Positions 23,840 through 35,424 of a DNA stretch of 64,000 nt are shown one piece after another. Under the pieces are notes generated by a model. That model ran no database searches. It worked only from the letters and a program-made list of their open reading frames with translations, and had not been told where the DNA came from. The stretch covers positions 115,646,252-115,710,251 of the forward strand of contig CM053033.1 of assembly GCA_028564925.1 (NCBI GenBank), written 5' to 3'. The stretch comes from Lithobates sylvaticus. Its lineage: Eukaryota > Chordata > Amphibia > Anura > Ranidae. The first letter of the stretch is position 1. Each line of letters opens with the position of its first letter. The translations under genes and the position numbers were made by a program.

Positions 23840-24066
23840 CTGTGTCATGTTTTGGTGACGTGTTATTGCAATAATGAAATTCCCTTCCACAGAAAGTGGT
23901 CTCACCGGGGAGCATGGATAGCTTAAAAAAAAAACTATTAGATAAGCAGCTGAACGACCGCAACATACAGGGATATACAATGTAATACTGACATAAAAGC
24001 ACACACATAGGTTGGACTTGATGGACTTGTGTCTTTTTTCAACTTCAATTGTTGAATTAACATCTA
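23840..24066 (+). mobile_element. CR1/L2-type LINE 3' tail
   Basis: The end of a LINE ORF2 and its 3' end: the frame reads LPSTESGLTGEHG.., then TTGGACTTGATGGACTTGTG, then CTTTTTTCAACTTCAA. The phrase 'GTTGGACTTGATGGACT' is a hallmark of vertebrate CR1/L2 3' regions. Strongly 5' truncated, as is usual for these. Confidence 0.75.
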
Positions 24067-24289
24067 TTACCTGTGGATGCCTTCCTTGCGGTTCTCAGTC
24101 TTGGTCTGTAGCTCTCTACACTGCCCACAGCAGACTGCATAAAAACAATGCTACAATTGCACTGACCTCAGATTATGATAGCATCCCTCAAAGCACAGGG
24201 GTAAGGATAGGGGGTAAGAGGTCACCTGACTCTGCATGTGGGCTATGCAACAAACACGCCGGAGCTCATCCTTACTGTGAACCTACATC

Positions 24290-25601
<1,312 letters not shown>

Positions 25602-25626
25602 GCATATATAAAAAAAAACAACTCAC

Positions 25627-25676
25627 TTTTTGGCTGAGAAATTCAGCTTGAGTAGAGCAACCCCTGATGGACGACT
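25627..25676 (-). CDS. GPR107: GPR107, exon '4': short lumenal exon
   Basis: A 50-nt exon reading SRPSGVALLKLNFSAK(K), phase 0 in and phase 2 out. It takes the place of human QSVSVTLLILDISRSEV. The acceptor is TATTCTACAG and the donor AAAAA|GTGAGT. It joins exon 3 (ending FSTYL) and exon 5 in frame. Human GPR107 has about 11 more residues between SSYL and this block (DEDVNYCILKK), which I cannot find. Similarity is modest, so support is mainly the two in-frame splice sites and the position. Confidence 0.8.
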
Positions 25677-26030
25677 CTGTAGAATACAGGTATGCAAATC
25701 TTGGTCCTCCAACAAATTAAAAGGGAAAAAAAAGTATAACGTGAGATATGCAACACCAATTTAATCCTAAAATGGAATCAAAACAGTTTGAAACTCATGT
25801 ATACATATGTTATACGATTCTTATAGGCAAGTTTAGACAATGTTATAGGCAATGTTTATACCTTTACAGTGAAACCTCTGCAGTATAACTATACATTTCA
25901 ATGAAAGAGGCAGACTGTCTTATGGCAAGTTATAGCAAGAAGCATCTGTCTTAACTTTAGGCAGATCCTTCTTACTAGTTAATGATCAGTTACGATCTTG
26001 TTAAATAAACAGTACACCCTTGGCATCTCA
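25677..26030. other. GPR107 intron '3', proximal part
   Basis: AT-rich intron DNA with no feature seen. The 21.1-kb intron between exons 4 and 3 starts here and holds most of the large elements below. Confidence 0.4.
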
Positions 26031-26462
26031 AAGTGTTACTAAAGTCCATTTTTTATTTTTTTTAAATTAAAACAAACATGTTATACTCACCTGCACAGTG
26101 CAATGGTATTGAACAGAGCAGCCCGATCCTCCTCGTCTCGGGTTCCCCAATGCCAATCTTGGCTCCTCCTCCTCTTTGTGTGTCTCCATAGCTAGCCATT
26201 TGCTATGGGGGCACACGGTGCCTGCTTGCTCCTGAGCCACGCCTTAGACAGTAGAGCTTAACCCCGTCCCCTGTCCCCCTCGCTGCATTTGATGGAGAGC
26301 AGCCATTGGCTCTTGCTGCTGTTGGAGGCCCTGTGTGAAGAGGAAGAGAGGAGAAGAGATGCAGCCCTGCATAGCACTGGATCTCTTCTCACCCGTCTTC
26401 CACATCACACAGGGAAGGGGGAGAACAGAGAAATATAAAAAAATATAAAAACATTAAGCTTT
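26031..26462 (+). mobile_element. 'M3' family non-autonomous element, copy
   Basis: CAAAGTGTTACTAAAGTCCA at the left and ACATGTTATACTCACCTGC after the A-rich stretch. The GC-rich body has TTGCTATGGGGGCACAC and GCCTGCTTGCTCCTGAGCC, shared with 48131-48614. Confidence 0.65.
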
Positions 26463-26623
26463 ATCATCACTTGGTGGCAAAGCACCAAGAATTATTTTAA
26501 TCAAAAAGAGGATTCATCCTGGTAGAAAATCCACATAAACTAGAATCTGTATTTTCTCCATTAGGTTAGTCATTTTTAAGCGAATATTAATTTGAAAGAA
26601 TCAGCTCTATGATCAATTGGTAA

Positions 26624-27126
26624 AGTGTATATACTTGAGTATAAGCCGAGTTTTTCAGCACATTTTTTTTGTGCTGAAAGTGCCCCCCTCGGCTTATACT
26701 CGAGTCAAGCACTTTTCCGCAGCAGAAATTTTTTTTGACCCGACTTTGGGGCCCCATATCTCGGGGCCACTTGGTGCTAGGAACCACAAGCAATTGTATT
26801 CCTAGCACCAAGTGACCCGAGATACAGGGCCCCAAAGTTGGTCAACTGTGTCCATCTGCAGCAATGTCATTTCGGGACCCTTTGGCTGCAGCAAGGGGGC
26901 ATTTAGGAACCCTTAACTACCAAGTTTGATGTTTGGGGGACCTATGGCTGCAAATGGGCACAGTGGGGCTGCAAATGGGCATTGTTGACCCTCTTTTCCA
27001 CTTACAGTAGCTGCGCTTTTCTCACCCTAGGCTTATACTCGAGTCAATACGTTTTCCCAGTTGTTTGTGGTAAAATTAGGTGCCTCGGCTTACATTTGTG
27101 TCGGCTTATACTCGAGTATATACGGT
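26624..27126. mobile_element. MITE with 'ACTCGAGTATAAGCCGA' ends
   Basis: The left end ATACTTGAGTATAAGCCGAG and right end CGGCTTATACTCGAGTATAT are inverted. The phrase CGGCTTATACTCGAGTCAA recurs internally at 26691 and 27029. The CCTAGCACCAAGTG hairpin partner lies at about 26771-26815. No coding frame. Confidence 0.75.
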
Positions 27127-27394
27127 AAACCCTAACAATAACCTTCTCTGATCAGCTCTTTCTTGGTCTGTTAAATATACCCGAGAAGCATTTTGTTTTC
27201 TGAAAGAATGTTTAGCCCACCTAGGTTTGACTTTTTTGCCTTTCAAGTAGCCCTTCTATTCATTATCACGCAAGTTCAATAAACATTATACATTTCTGAC
27301 AATTTGTTACGATACAGAAATTCTATGCAAACTTTAAAGCTGAACTTCAGGAATAGGGAGAACCATTTTTTCTATGCTCCACACAGAAACACGC

Positions 27395-28412
27395 TTAACC
27401 GCTATGCGACCGCCGGCTGTCAATTGACCGCCAGGCGGCGCAGCTCTCAGGGCGGGAGGGCATCATATGACGTCCTCTCCTTCCCTCCAAGGAGCGTGTG
27501 CGTGCCGCCAGCAGTGCCTGCGCCATGTCACTGGGCACCCGATGCGCGTGCCCAGTGGCCGCGATGTCCGCCGGGCACTCGCGATTGCCCGGTAACACAG
27601 CGGGACCGTGGATCTGTGTGTGTAAACACACAGATCACGGTCCTGTCAGAGGAGAGGAGCCGATGGTGTGTTCTCAGTACAGAGAAACACCGATCAGTCT
27701 CCTCCCCTTGTAAGTCCCCTCCCCCCCACAGTTAGAATCACTCCCAGGGAACATATTAACCCCTTCCCTGCCCCCTAGTGGTTAACCCCTTCCCTGCCAC
27801 TTTTATTACAGTAATCAATGCATTTTTATAGCACGGATCGCTGAATAAATGTGAATGGTCCCAAAAATGTGTCAAAAGTGTCCGATATGTCCGCCGCAAT
27901 ATCGCAGTCACAATAAAAAAAAAAAAAAAAAAAAAACACTGCAGATCGCCGCCATTACTAGTTAAAAAATAATAATAATAAAAATGTTATAAATCTATCC
28001 TCTATTTTGTAGACGCTATAACTTTTGTGCAAACCAATCAATATACGCTTATTGCGATTTTTTTTACCAAAAATATATAGAAGAATACGTATCGGCCTAA
28101 ACTGAAGGAAAAAAAAAAAATGTTTATATATTTTTTGGGGATATTTAGTATAGCAAAAAGTAAAAAAATTTATATACATTTTTATTTTTTTTTTTTTAAA
28201 CTTGTCCCTCTTGTTTATAGCGCAAAAAATAAAAACCGCAGAGGTGATCAAATACCACCAAAAGAAATCTCTATTTGTGGGAACAAAATGATAATTTCAT
28301 TTGGGTACAGTTTTGTATGACCGCGCAATTGTCATGCAATGTGACAGCGCTGAAAGCTGAAAAATGGCTTGGGCAGGAAGGGGTTGAAAATGCACTGTAC
28401 TGAGGTGGTTAA
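27395..28412 (+). mobile_element. TTAA-type MITE 'M1', copy b
   Basis: Starts TTAACCGCTATGCGACC and ends CTGAGGTGGTTAA. Contains GTGTGTAAACACACAGATCA, TTAACCCCTTCCCTGCC, AACTTTTGTGCAAACCAATC and CAAATACCACCAAAAGAAAT in the family order. Poly(A) at 27914-27936. No transposase. Confidence 0.8.
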
Positions 28413-28539
28413 AGCTCAACTCAAGCTTTCTGTCACTTTATAAATTGTTAATTTACTACAATACAATATATAGCGCTGTGTTCTGGCAGCAAAGCCTAGA
28501 GTTCGGACTTAAAGGGGGTGCTATGTGACCATCACTTTA

Positions 28540-28940
28540 AAAGAGAAGTATGGAAAGTTTTTTTTTTTTTCTTAATCACACTTACCTAGGTGGATGCAGA
28601 ATCGGTTCACTGCTGCATCTGTCCTCTGCTGGCTCTAAGGCTGAGAACCAAGCGATCAAACACCGATGATCTCTCAGTTCTCCATGAGCAGAGAGCTAGC
28701 GACGGTCAGTCAGCAGCTCTCTGCTCTGCCCCCTCCTTGCTTACTGGAGAGCTGGGCTGTGGAAGGGGCGGGAGTGGCTGGCTCAGGCTCTCAGCAGCTT
28801 GCCGAGAGGCTAAGTCAGGTGTCGGTCCAGGCATGTGGGCGGATCCCAAATATATGGCCACGATTTTTCCAGAGCCTACACTGGCTCTGGGACGTCAGCC
28901 AACAATGGGTTTTCAGCCTTGGCTGTACTTCTCCTTTAAA
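28540..28940 (+). mobile_element. Non-autonomous element 'M4', copy 2
   Basis: The left end AAAAGAGAAGTATGGAAAG and right end TGTACTTCTCCTTTAAAA are inverted. CACTTACCTAGGTGGATGCA, CTGGCTCTAAGGCTGAGAAC and CCAAGCGATCAAAC match copy 1 at 2545-3006. Confidence 0.72.
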
Positions 28941-29184
28941 ACCCCAAAACAAGTATTTTCTCTTAATTTAGATTTTTTTAGTGCAGCAGGTCAACAGTAG
29001 GACAAACTATTCAGCAATGTAATTTCATATGTGCCATGATGTTCAGCTTTAAATGATTTGAGCAGACAGGGCCAAGCTTTCCTTTTGGAACAAAGCTTGA
29101 GCTTTAAAATATAAATTCAAAGCTCCTTGCTCTCCTCATGCCCGCAGCTTAAACGGCCAAAAACGGGGATTAACCTGCCAGTAT

Positions 29185-29814
29185 ATGGGTGGAAGAAAGA
29201 ACACCCGATCCTTCAAAGCAAGGGGTTCGTCGCAACCCCCTCCCGGTTCATCTACCTACCTCCGGAGCTTCTTTACAACACCGACGGCATCCAGGACCAG
29301 AGGGGACAAGATGGTGCCGGACTCCTCTGCTGCCACCGCTGACACGCAGCCCGCACAGTCCGCGCAGCGCTCCCTTACTCCGGAACCCACAAGCCCACCG
29401 GACCCTACATGGAGTGGTGACAGCCAGGGATGTTCGCCCACGGAGGCGGTGAGTCTCCCCCCACCCCACACATCATGGAGCAGGCCAGAGCACGAGGCGC
29501 AGGGCGCTCCACTAGGCCCAAACACTGCCGCCACCACTCAGTGCTCAGAGGCCTTCCCGCGCCTCCTCCGCACGTTCTCAGACCTGGGTCTCACGGTAGA
29601 GACTCCGGACACATCTCCCTCCCTGCAGCCAGAGGACTTCCCCCCTTACCTGCACCAGAGCAGGCACGTCTCCCAGCCCCCCCCCCCCCCCGAGCCGGGG
29701 ACCGCATGGAGCCAACAGGCCCCAACAGATGCACCACCACTCCAGCCCTGCTCCCCCCCAGCCACAGAGACAATCCCGATCCAACACTCCCAGACAGCAG
29801 GGCAGAGAAGGTGA
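29185..29814 (+). pseudogene. L1 ORF1, N-terminal Pro/Ser/Thr-rich part in an earlier frame
   Basis: A 209-codon frame opening MGGRKNTRSFKARGSSQPPP, rich in Pro, Ser and Thr, with TPEPTSPPDPTWSGDSQGC. It overlaps the main ORF1 frame (29729-30910) in a different phase. The switch region is close to the C-homopolymer at about 29677-29690. A one-base length change there is the simplest reason that the N-terminal region and the coiled-coil/RRM region are now in separate frames. Confidence 0.6.
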
Positions 29815-30910
29815 GGGACAGGCTGCCTCTTATGCTCAAGCTGCAAGCTCTCCAGTGCTAGCCTCCCTGAGTGATCCAGGGAATGGGGACGTACACCCCC
29901 CACACAAAGCACAGGCAGCACACCAGAACCCCCTAAAGCCCCCCTGGATGCCATCCCCTGCTGCAACCTCCTCCTGGGCACCAGGAGACCTCACTCCATC
30001 ACAGCCTCTGCAACAAATATGGGGAACAGATCACTACCACAATCAGGACCCCCCCTGGCAAGCATACCTACAGGCCATGCCGACTAAGAAAGATTTTAAA
30101 TTACTGATTGAAGAGGTCAAAACAGCCTGTCGTAGTGAAATACAAGTGCTACACGCTAATCTCAAACACCTGTCAGACAGGGTGGAAATGGCGGAGGAGA
30201 TACAGGAGACCAAGATAGGATTGCACCGCACCCAATTAGAGGGAGCTGATCATCGGCTGATGCTTAGAGATATGCAGCGCCATGTGGAGGACTTGGACAA
30301 TAGGGGGCGCAGGAAAAACATCCGCGTGAGGGGCCTGCCCGAGTCCGACAGTCCAGAGGACCTGCAAGAAGTACTGCAAAACCTCTTTAACAACCTGTTG
30401 GGAGACCCCCCTGACAGACCCATCGAGATGGATCGTGCACACCGGGCACTCCGCCCCAAAGGACCTGCTTCCAAACCCAGAGATGTTATCTGCCGGGTCA
30501 ACTCCTATCCTCTAAAGGAAGACATCATGCGAGCAGCACGCACCGCTCGCAAAGTGGTGTTTCACAACACTCAAGTTCAGCTTTACCCCGACCTGTCATG
30601 GATCACCCTTCAGAAACGAAGGCTCCTCCAACCCCTGCTGCACACATTGCAAGAAAAAGATATCAGCTACCGCTGGGGATTTCCCTTTAGCCTGACATCC
30701 CGCCAACAAGGGAGATCGGCAGTAATGCGCTACCCTGAGGACTTGGACAATTTTTGTGATGCCATGGAAATTCCAGTCCCCCGTCTTCAGGAATGGGACC
30801 TAATAGCCCCACCACCACCGCCCCCTATGGTTTGGCAGAAAATCCCACCAGCGAGACGCCCACGAGGCCAGGACTCTCCCCGCGGGCATACTAAGCCCAG
30901 GAACGGTTGA
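29729..30910 (+). CDS. L1 ORF1 protein (RNA-binding)
   Basis: The open frame has 393 codons. Residues 1-118 are Pro/Gln-rich and may be out-of-frame at the very start. A coiled-coil-like helical segment with LLIEEVKTACRSEIQVLHAN and LKHLSDRVEMAEEIQETK spans about 122-190. An RRM-like domain, starting RRKNIRVRGLPESDSPEDLQ, runs about 195-275. A C-terminal domain (QVQLYPDLSW, GFPFSLTSRQ) spans about 280-355, then a Pro/Arg-rich tail. This order is that of L1 ORF1p, an RNA chaperone that trimerises on the element's RNA. The domain part is uninterrupted, so this insertion is not very old. Confidence 0.88.
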   Translation: MHHHSSPAPPQPQRQSRSNTPRQQGREGEGQAASYAQAASSPVLASLSDPGNGDVHPPHKAQAAHQNPLKPPWMPSPAATSSWAPGDLTPSQPLQQIWGTDHYHNQDPPWQAYLQAMPTKKDFKLLIEEVKTACRSEIQVLHANLKHLSDRVEMAEEIQETKIGLHRTQLEGADHRLMLRDMQRHVEDLDNRGRRKNIRVRGLPESDSPEDLQEVLQNLFNNLLGDPPDRPIEMDRAHRALRPKGPASKPRDVICRVNSYPLKEDIMRAARTARKVVFHNTQVQLYPDLSWITLQKRRLLQPLLHTLQEKDISYRWGFPFSLTSRQQGRSAVMRYPEDLDNFCDAMEIPVPRLQEWDLIAPPPPPPMVWQKIPPARRPRGQDSPRGHTKPRNG

Positions 30911-31534
30911 CAGATGCCGGTCATCATTGTTTTTTTTTTTTTGTTTTTTTTGGCACCCACCTTATTAGAGGCATTAACACTCACTTGACCTGCCAAACCC
31001 ACCCTCAACCTAATCTGCACCCCCCTGGCCTAACATTTAACTTGTTTTACTTTAGGCCCTCTGATGGAGACCCTGGGACAGCTACCCCTCTGGTTACTAG
31101 ACCCCCCTGTGAAAACACGTTCACAAAAGTTCCGCTGATACCTTATGATGTTGTTTTGCAAGTTATTGCTGTTCACTATGCCCCCCCGGACTGAGTCCCC
31201 TTCTTGGGACCTGATCGGGAGGACCTACTGGAACTTACTGAGCTCTGGACGACATTTTGTGCCCAGGGCCCTATGGCTATATTTAGTCTTAAAATACTCT
31301 CATGGAAATGTATTCCTAACTATTGTTTTCTTCTTCTTCTTCTTCTTTCTCTTTACCTCCCCACCTCTCCCTTCCCTTCCCTTCCCTTCCCACCCCTACG
31401 GCTCGCCATGAGCTCCTGGCAGACAATCGACCCGGTACACAGAGCGACCACTCACCTACCAGGGGCACAGGAACAATCTTCCGACAGGACCAGATAAGTA
31501 TCACCATGCACACACACACATACATGACAATGGC

Positions 31535-34500
31535 TAAAGTTCTGACCTTAAATGTACATGGGCTGAATTCAAACAAACAAAAAGACACCCGGCGCTGAGG
31601 GAACTTAGACAATCTGGGGCGGACGTAGTCAGGCTCCAAGAAACGCACTTTAATAAGGGGGACTCCTTCACGTTTGCGTCCAGACAGTATACCCAGATAT
31701 ACCAGGCATTCAACCCCCGTAAACAGGCAGGGGTGGCCATTTTATTTAAGAATGGTTCCCCCTTTGTATGCTCAGAGTCATACACAGACCCAAGGGGATA
31801 CTATATAATCCTGCGAGGCCAATGGCAAGCGCAAGCAGTTACCTTTTGCACGGTATATGCCCCTAACACCAACCAAATTAATTTCCTATCCAAAGTATTG
31901 GCCAAACTATTCAGGACCCCGAATGAGTACCTAATAATGGGAGGGGACTTCAATTTATCCCACTCAGTGGGGATGGACCGTCGTGGGCTAAACCCAATGG
32001 ACCCACAACTACGCGCAAATAGAGACTCAAAGCTGTTCCGTAACGTCCTTAGACGATATGCCCTTTTCGACACATGGCGCACCCTACACCCTGGCGACAG
32101 ACAGTATACATTCTATTCAGCACCCCACAAGATGCACACACGCAGCGATTATTTTTTCACCAATAATACCACCCTCCGGGCCACAAAGACTGCTTAGATC
32201 CTAACAATATCTTGGTCCGACCATGCCCCTGTAGTCATGACCTTGGAGATAGGTACGCCCCTACACAAACCATACCACTGGCAGCTAAATAATTTTCTTC
32301 TCCAGCACCTCCCCTCCAAGACAGAACTGGAAACCTCCCTCCAACAGTACTTTCGAGAATACAATACCCCAGATGTCGCCCCCCCCCCCCCCCCCCCCCC
32401 CCCCCCACTCTGTGGGAGGCACACAAAGCGGTCCTTAGAGGGCGCTGTATGGCGATCTCATCTGCCCTTAAAAAAAATGCAGCAGCAACCAAAAAACAAG
32501 CAGAGAGAGATCTTAGGATCCTAGAAAACAAACTTACATCACCAACCCTACCTTTTCTTAAAAAAATTGTCTGCTTACGATCAACACTCCAAGACATAGC
32601 CATGGGTCAGGTAGAGAAGGCGCTTCTTAGAATGAAGCAAGTCTACTATGACAAGGGGAATAAAGCCCATTCCTTACTGGCCCGTAAACTATCCGTGCGC
32701 TCCCACACATCCACGCCCCAACAAATCAAAGATAGGACAGGTAACCTCCTCTCTCACCCCCAAGACATAGCCAAGACTTTCGAAGAGTTTTATACAGCCC
32801 TGTACGGCGATCCAGAGATCCCACATGCACCGCTTCCCCCTGACTTGAGTGACCGGCTACATAATTACTTAGATCAGAGCGGCATACCGAAGCTCCAGCC
32901 CTCAGACCTATTATCCCTCAATATGACCATCACAGAAGAAGAACTCACGGCCACTATTAAAACCTTACCCACGCGTAAATCTCCTGGCCCCGACGGTCTT
33001 CCCTACGAATATTATAAAATATTCCTTCCCACTCTTCTCCCGCATATGTGTAAACTGTACAATACTTTTCTCCAACAGACTCCCATCCCCGCAGACATGC
33101 AGAGGTCATTCCTCACCTTGATCCCAAAACCCGAAAAAGACCCCTCGCTATGCGCTAGCTACAGGCCAATAGCGCTGCTGACGCAGATCTAAATATCTTT
33201 ACCAAACTTCTCTCGATGCGTCTGAACCTGATACTGCCCTCCCTGGTACATAAAGACCAGGTGGGGTTTGTACCCATGCGCCAAGCGGGGGACAATACAA
33301 GACGAATTATTGACCTCATTGACGTGGCGAACAGGGAAGGTCTAGAAACCCTGGTTCTGGGACTGGACGCTGAAAAGGCGTTTGATCGCCTCGGCTGGCC
33401 TTTCCTGTTCGCCACGTTAAAACATATGGGATTTAAAAGGGCCCTTTCTGCGGGCCATCCAGCACCTATACACCAACCCAACATCCCAGGTCAAGACCCC
33501 ATTGGCCTTATCTCCCACCTTCCCAATAACGAATGGGACCCGACAGGGCTGCCCGCTCTCACCGCTCCTTTTTGCACTCTGTGTTGAGCCCCTGGCGGCA
33601 TCCATTCGTAGAAACCCTGATATCCATGGTGTTCTAGTACGCGACCGGGAATTTAAAATTGCACTCTTTGCGGACGACGTCATACTTGCGTTAACACAAC
33701 CCCGAATCTCACTCCCCAATCTACATGCTGAACTAGACCTTTATAAGTCCCTATCCGGATATAAAATCAACGCAGCTAAATCGGAAGCCCTTCCCATTAA
33801 TATCCCGAGCGCAGAAGTGCAACACTTGCGGAACTGTTTTCCCTATCATTGGAGGGCAACGGCACTTAAATACCTGGGGGTCCAGATAACTCAGTCCTAT
33901 GTTACTCTATACCGAGCTAACTTCCCACCCCTGTATCGGTCTATAAGAGACCTCTTACAGAAGTGGAAGGTCCACCAGATTTCCCTTTTGGGGAGGGTGG
34001 CGTCTATTAAGATGACCATCCTTCCCAAACTTCTGTATCTTTTTCAACCATACCCATACCGGTCCCCCACGCGGATCTGAGAGGGCTACAAGCTGACCTT
34101 CTCCGGTTCTTGTGGAACTATAAGGAGGCACAGAATACCACGCTCGGTCCTGACAGCGGCCCGAACGGCCGGAGGACTGGCATTCCCAGACCTGACCAAA
34201 TATTACCAAGCTGCCCAATTACGTGCCTTAACCTCCTGGTTCCCCCAAAGAACCTATAACAAATGGGTTGAAATCGAAAAGTTGTGGCTTGCCCCCACGC
34301 ATCCTAATAGTCTGCTCTGGAACGCAAACGTGGAGGTAGAACCAAAATCGGCTTCTGGGCCCCATGCTACACTTGAAAAAGCTTTGGCGTAAGCTGGTCC
34401 GAACGCATAACTTAAGCTCTGAGAGGTCACTTTTGACCTCCTTGTTTAACCCCAAGATGCCTGCGGGTCTCACACACCAGATGTCTTCGCCCTGGGCATC

Positions 34501-35424
34501 GCGCAATCCGTTTCACTTCGGCCATCTAGTGCATCCCTGCACGCGCAGGCTGCACTCGTTCGCTGACCTTCAAAAGAAATTTGATTTGCCCCGCCAGGTG
34601 TTTTATGGATACTTACAAATTAGACACTATGCCCAGTCCTTCGCCCCGACTCTCCAGTTCTCAGATCTGCACGCCGAGGTCTCATATCGGATATATACCA
34701 GTTGCTAAATGCATACTCCTTCCCTGACCGAGGAAAACATGCGTACATGCTTCGCTGGGAGAAGGCCATAGGAGAGGAATTACCGGAGACCACTGGGCAA
34801 ACAATCTGGTCGCAGGCAGCAAAAAGCTCCTTCTGCACACTCTACAAAGAGAATACATACAAAATACTCTATTTTTGGTACCTGACACTAGATAAACCAC
34901 ATGCTATATATCCCTCCAGCTCGGACAGATGTTGGCGCTGTCTAACAGAAAAGGGCACTTTATATATCACATTTACTGGACATGTCCCAAGATAACAGCT
35001 TTTTGGGGTGAACAACAACGACTACTTTCGGAATTAGCGGGAACACAAATCCCTAACTCCCCGAAATCCTTCCTACTGGGACTACTGCCGCCACAAATCC
35101 CTAAACACACCAAAAAATTACTCAGCCATGTCCTGACAGCCGCACGGTGCCTGGTCGCTCTTCACTGGAAGCGACAGGATCCACCCTCCCAGTCAGGACT
35201 TATACACCAGGATAAAGGATATAGAATTGATGGAAAAAATGACAGCCAGGTTACAGGATAGACTTGAAGTACACAATAAAGTCTGGGAGGACTGGCGTAG
35301 ACTCGAGGATCCGCACGGAGCTGATGGCCAAGCCACACCACCACCACCACCCACCTCCCTCCTTTACCTCTCTTACCCCTCCCTCCTTTACCACTCTTTC
35401 TCCTTCTCCACCAACTTTGTCTAA
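31535..35424 (+). pseudogene. L1 ORF2 (endonuclease-reverse transcriptase), broken
   Basis: APE-type endonuclease: KVLTLNVHGLNSNKQ at 31535, LQETHF near 31640, GGDFNLSH near 31940 and SDHAPVVMTLEIG near 32217. Reverse transcriptase: RKSPGPDGLPYEYYK near 32970, SFLTLIPKPEKDP near 33110, GLDAEKAFDRLGWPF near 33360, NGTRQGCPLSPLLFALCVEP near 33530, and the catalytic FADDVILAL near 33668. The C-terminal zinc-knuckle-like part begins CWRCLTEKG near 34930. The frame switches repeatedly: 31733-32197, 32449-33192, 33216-33587, 33502-34080 and 35227-35424 are in different frames, with stops between. A C-run sits at 32379-32406. It is inactive. Confidence 0.9.
32379..32406. repeat. Poly(C) tract inside LINE ORF2
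   Basis: A run of about 28 C between the endonuclease and RT parts of ORF2. It is an unusual homopolymer for this position and probably expanded after insertion, or reflects a sequencing-length uncertainty. Confidence 0.85.

Noticed and set aside
28666-29000. Frames around 28590-29000 that could look like a secreted protein
   Set aside because: They are inside MITE M4 copy 2, and the same region in copy 1 (2545-3006) is not open.
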